From: Saprospiraceae bacterium
GTDB lineage: Bacteria > Bacteroidota > Bacteroidia > Chitinophagales > Saprospiraceae
Length of the DNA stretch: 35,901 nt
NCBI GenBank assembly: GCA_017996375.1
Contig: JAGOHC010000011.1
Location: 1-35,901 of the forward strand
Direction: 5' to 3'
The notes beneath the pieces were generated by a model. That model had not been told where the DNA came from. It did no database searches and saw only the letters and a program-made list of their open reading frames with translations. This document shows, piece by piece, positions 33,910-35,901 of this stretch; position 1 is the first letter of the stretch; every line of letters starts with the position of its first letter. The position numbers and the translations under genes were made by a program.

Positions 33910-35901
33910 TCAACGCTTTTGTTCAATTCTGATAGTGTCTTTCTTTTCTGATTTTATATTTTTAACTTTCAGGGCAGTAGAATCTTTCTTTTCAGGTTTC
34001 AGATTTTTGGTTTTATCGGTTGCTTCCTCTACAGGTTTTCCGGCTAATTCGGGCTTGTAATAACCGCGAGTAGATGCGCCGTTTCCAGCACCAATAACAT
34101 TGCCTGCACTATCTACTAATACGCCATTTTCTGCTATGAGTATTGAATCTTGCTCAATTAAATATTGCAATTCCCAATCGTTGCGCGGGCATGATAGCAC
34201 TTCGTCCATGTCTGCGCCGAAAGGCGGAAATTGTTCTGCTTGTTTTTTGCGATATACTTTATCATTATACACTTTGTGTAAAAACTTTCCGCATACCGGT
34301 AGTGCTGTCCGCGAGCCTTGTCCGACTTCGGACCTGAAATGAACTGCTGGTGACGGTGCGCCTACCCATGCACCAACCACTACTGTTGGCGTATAGCCAA
34401 TGAACCACCCGTCAGCTTGTGACTGACTTGTTCCGGTTTTGCCGGCAATGTTGTTAATGCCATAACCTAATGGTAATGCTTCGGCTGTACCTCTTCTTAC
34501 TACTGCGGTGAGCAAATGTTGCATTACATCGGCAGTATGTTTGCTGATGATGCGCGGATATTTTGCGGTAGCATCGGGCGTACTTAAATCTAAAATTACT
34601 GTACCATCTTGGGCGACTATTTTTTCGATGATTCGAATGTCGGGGCGCAAACCACCATTGGCAAAGGTGCCATATACTTTTATCATGTCGTACAAGGTAG
34701 CATCTACTGCACCCAAGGCAATTGCTGGTACGCGCCTTACCTTGCTGGTGATACCCATATCGTTGGCTAATATGCGTGTGGAGTCAATGCCTCCTTTCAT
34801 AATAACTTCTACTGCTACGCAGTTGATTGATTTGGCGATGCCACCTTCCATAGAATAGCGTCCGCCATACTTTTTGTCCACATTTTCGGGCTGCCAGTTA
34901 TCATATTGGGGGTAGGTAGTTAATTGGTTAGGAAACATGGTACAAGGATCAATACCCTTCTCAATGGCGCGGGCATATACAATCGGCTTGAATGCGGAAC
35001 CAACTTGGCGTTTCGCTTTCACACAATCGTATTGGAAGTACTTGTAATTTGTACCGCCCACCCAAGCCAATATTGCACCGTTTTTAGGATTCATGGCTAC
35101 GAATCCGGCGTTAAGTAAGCAGAAATAATATTTGATAGAATCGCGGGGCGTCATTTTTTTAACTTCCTCTCCTTTGTCCCAACTAAAAACGGTCATCTCG
35201 GTTGGTGTATCAAAAACGGTTTTAATTTCTGCATCCGATTTGTTTTGCGTTTTGAGTTGCTTGTATCGCTCGGAGCGCACTATTTGTTCTTCGATGAACT
35301 TGTCGTCTGTCCAAGGTAATTCATCTTTCACACCTTTCCAATCGCGGTCAAAAGTTTTTTGTAATTCTTTGATATGCTCGGCAACGGCTTCTTCGGCATA
35401 TCGTTGCATGTGCGAATCGAGTGTGGTATAAATCTTCAAGCCATCGTCATATAAATTGTAGCTTGAGCCATCTTGCTTTTTATGGTCTTTCATCAGTTCT
35501 TCAAACTCGCTGCGGAGGTGTTCTTTAAAATATCCCGCGATACCACCATAGTTTGTATCTTTTTGTATGTTCAACCCTAAGGCTAACTTTTGTAAGGAAT
35601 CACTTTCGGCTTTGGGAAGCGGCGGGTCGCCATATTTTTCCATTTGTTTGAGCACTATGTTGCGGCGTTGTGTTGCCCGTTCTGGGTATTTTATTGGGTT
35701 GTAAAAGGTAGTGGCTTTTAGCGTGCCAATGAGTAGGGCCGCCTCTTCTTTTTTTAATTCTTTTGGGAGTACACCGAAGAAATGCCGTGCTGCGGCTTTT
35801 ATGCCGAAAGCATTATCGCTAAACGGAACAGTATTAAGGTATAATTTCAGCAGTTCTTTTTTATCGTATATTTTCTCTAAGCGCCGCGCTATAATCATCT
35901 C
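33910..35901 (-). CDS. Class A penicillin-binding protein 1A (N-terminus cut by window edge)
   Basis: A bifunctional enzyme that polymerises lipid II and cross-links peptidoglycan. The visible part (662 residues from an internal Met at 35898; the frame continues past the edge) starts inside the glycosyltransferase-51 domain (RRLEKIYDKKELLKLYLNTV, then FGIKAAARHFFG). The transpeptidase domain follows, with S301-x-x-K304 (GSAFKP), S357-I-N359 and K487-T-G489 (AGKTGTSQ), so it is catalytically intact. The last 50 or so residues are a Lys/Asp-rich low-complexity tail. The missing N-terminus would hold the membrane anchor and the first glycosyltransferase motifs. nadA starts 56 bases downstream on the same strand. 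Confidence 0.94.
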   Translation of the reverse strand, partial: EMIIARRLEKIYDKKELLKLYLNTVPFSDNAFGIKAAARHFFGVLPKELKKEEAALLIGTLKATTFYNPIKYPERATQRRNIVLKQMEKYGDPPLPKAESDSLQKLALGLNIQKDTNYGGIAGYFKEHLRSEFEELMKDHKKQDGSSYNLYDDGLKIYTTLDSHMQRYAEEAVAEHIKELQKTFDRDWKGVKDELPWTDDKFIEEQIVRSERYKQLKTQNKSDAEIKTVFDTPTEMTVFSWDKGEEVKKMTPRDSIKYYFCLLNAGFVAMNPKNGAILAWVGGTNYKYFQYDCVKAKRQVGSAFKPIVYARAIEKGIDPCTMFPNQLTTYPQYDNWQPENVDKKYGGRYSMEGGIAKSINCVAVEVIMKGGIDSTRILANDMGITSKVRRVPAIALGAVDATLYDMIKVYGTFANGGLRPDIRIIEKIVAQDGTVILDLSTPDATAKYPRIISKHTADVMQHLLTAVVRRGTAEALPLGYGINNIAGKTGTSQSQADGWFIGYTPTVVVGAWVGAPSPAVHFRSEVGQGSRTALPVCGKFLHKVYNDKVYRKKQAEQFPPFGADMDEVLSCPRNDWELQYLIEQDSILIAENGVLVDSAGNVIGAGNGASTRGYYKPELAGKPVEEATDKTKNLKPEKKDSTALKVKNIKSEKKDTIRIEQKR

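Overview
The window looks like a chromosomal segment of a member of the Bacteroidota, probably a free-living Chitinophagales/Saprospirales-type or similar environmental lineage. The evidence is AT-rich intergenic DNA and promoter-like motifs of the Bacteroidota form TTTG-N19-22-TAnnTTTG instead of -35/-10 boxes. There are also several large secreted proteins with C-terminal domains typical of type IX secretion (T9SS) cargo, both 'type A' and 'CHU_C / gliding-motility' type B. The rest is core metabolism with Bacteroidota-style members (YbaB, a DUF2795 protein, a dicluster ferredoxin with an insert). No mobile element, rRNA, tRNA, CRISPR array or phage gene was recognised. No gene-free stretch exceeds 300 bases; the longest are about 250-272 bases and hold promoters or terminators, or nothing recognisable.

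Layout. 1-4.7 kb, mostly minus strand: a truncated outer-membrane beta-barrel gene behind an OsmC-family gene; a plus-strand TatD-like hydrolase; then a minus-strand run of a small membrane-anchored protein, a low-molecular-weight tyrosine phosphatase and a secreted M23 peptidase. 4.7-8.5 kb, plus strand: a T9SS-exported CotH-kinase/lamin-tail protein followed 34 bases later by an orphan HlyD-like adaptor. 8.5-15.6 kb: a small beta-barrel protein, pcm, an ECF sigma factor, hemA, a LamG/CHU_C secreted protein, ybaB, a DUF2795 gene and queA. 15.8-21.4 kb, plus strand: a MacB/FtsX-type permease without its ATPase, then a 1412-residue secreted protein. 21.5-26.7 kb: purD, a secreted GH13 alpha-amylase with a T9SS tail, and another beta-barrel protein. 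26.9-32.4 kb: the E2 subunit of a 2-oxoacid dehydrogenase, purA, a cysteine desulfurase, ribA and clpP. 32.4-35.9 kb, minus strand: a class A penicillin-binding protein (cut by the window edge), nadA and a ferredoxin.

How the genes relate. Most are housekeeping genes in one- to three-gene units, separated by clear hairpin terminators (eight found). Some neighbours make functional sense: nadA, whose product carries a 4Fe-4S cluster, lies 15 bases upstream of a 4Fe-4S ferredoxin, with a cysteine desulfurase and ribA 1-3 kb away. Four independent T9SS cargo genes are scattered through the window, but no T9SS machinery gene is present.

The most unusual object is the 1412-residue protein. It contains nine copies of a six-cysteine module with nearly fixed cysteine spacing (about 17-17-16-4-8) and two copies of a second six-cysteine module. 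A further six-cysteine domain and a CHU_C export domain follow. It would be a long, disulfide-stapled cell-surface or extracellular fibre, and I do not recognise the main repeat as a named family.
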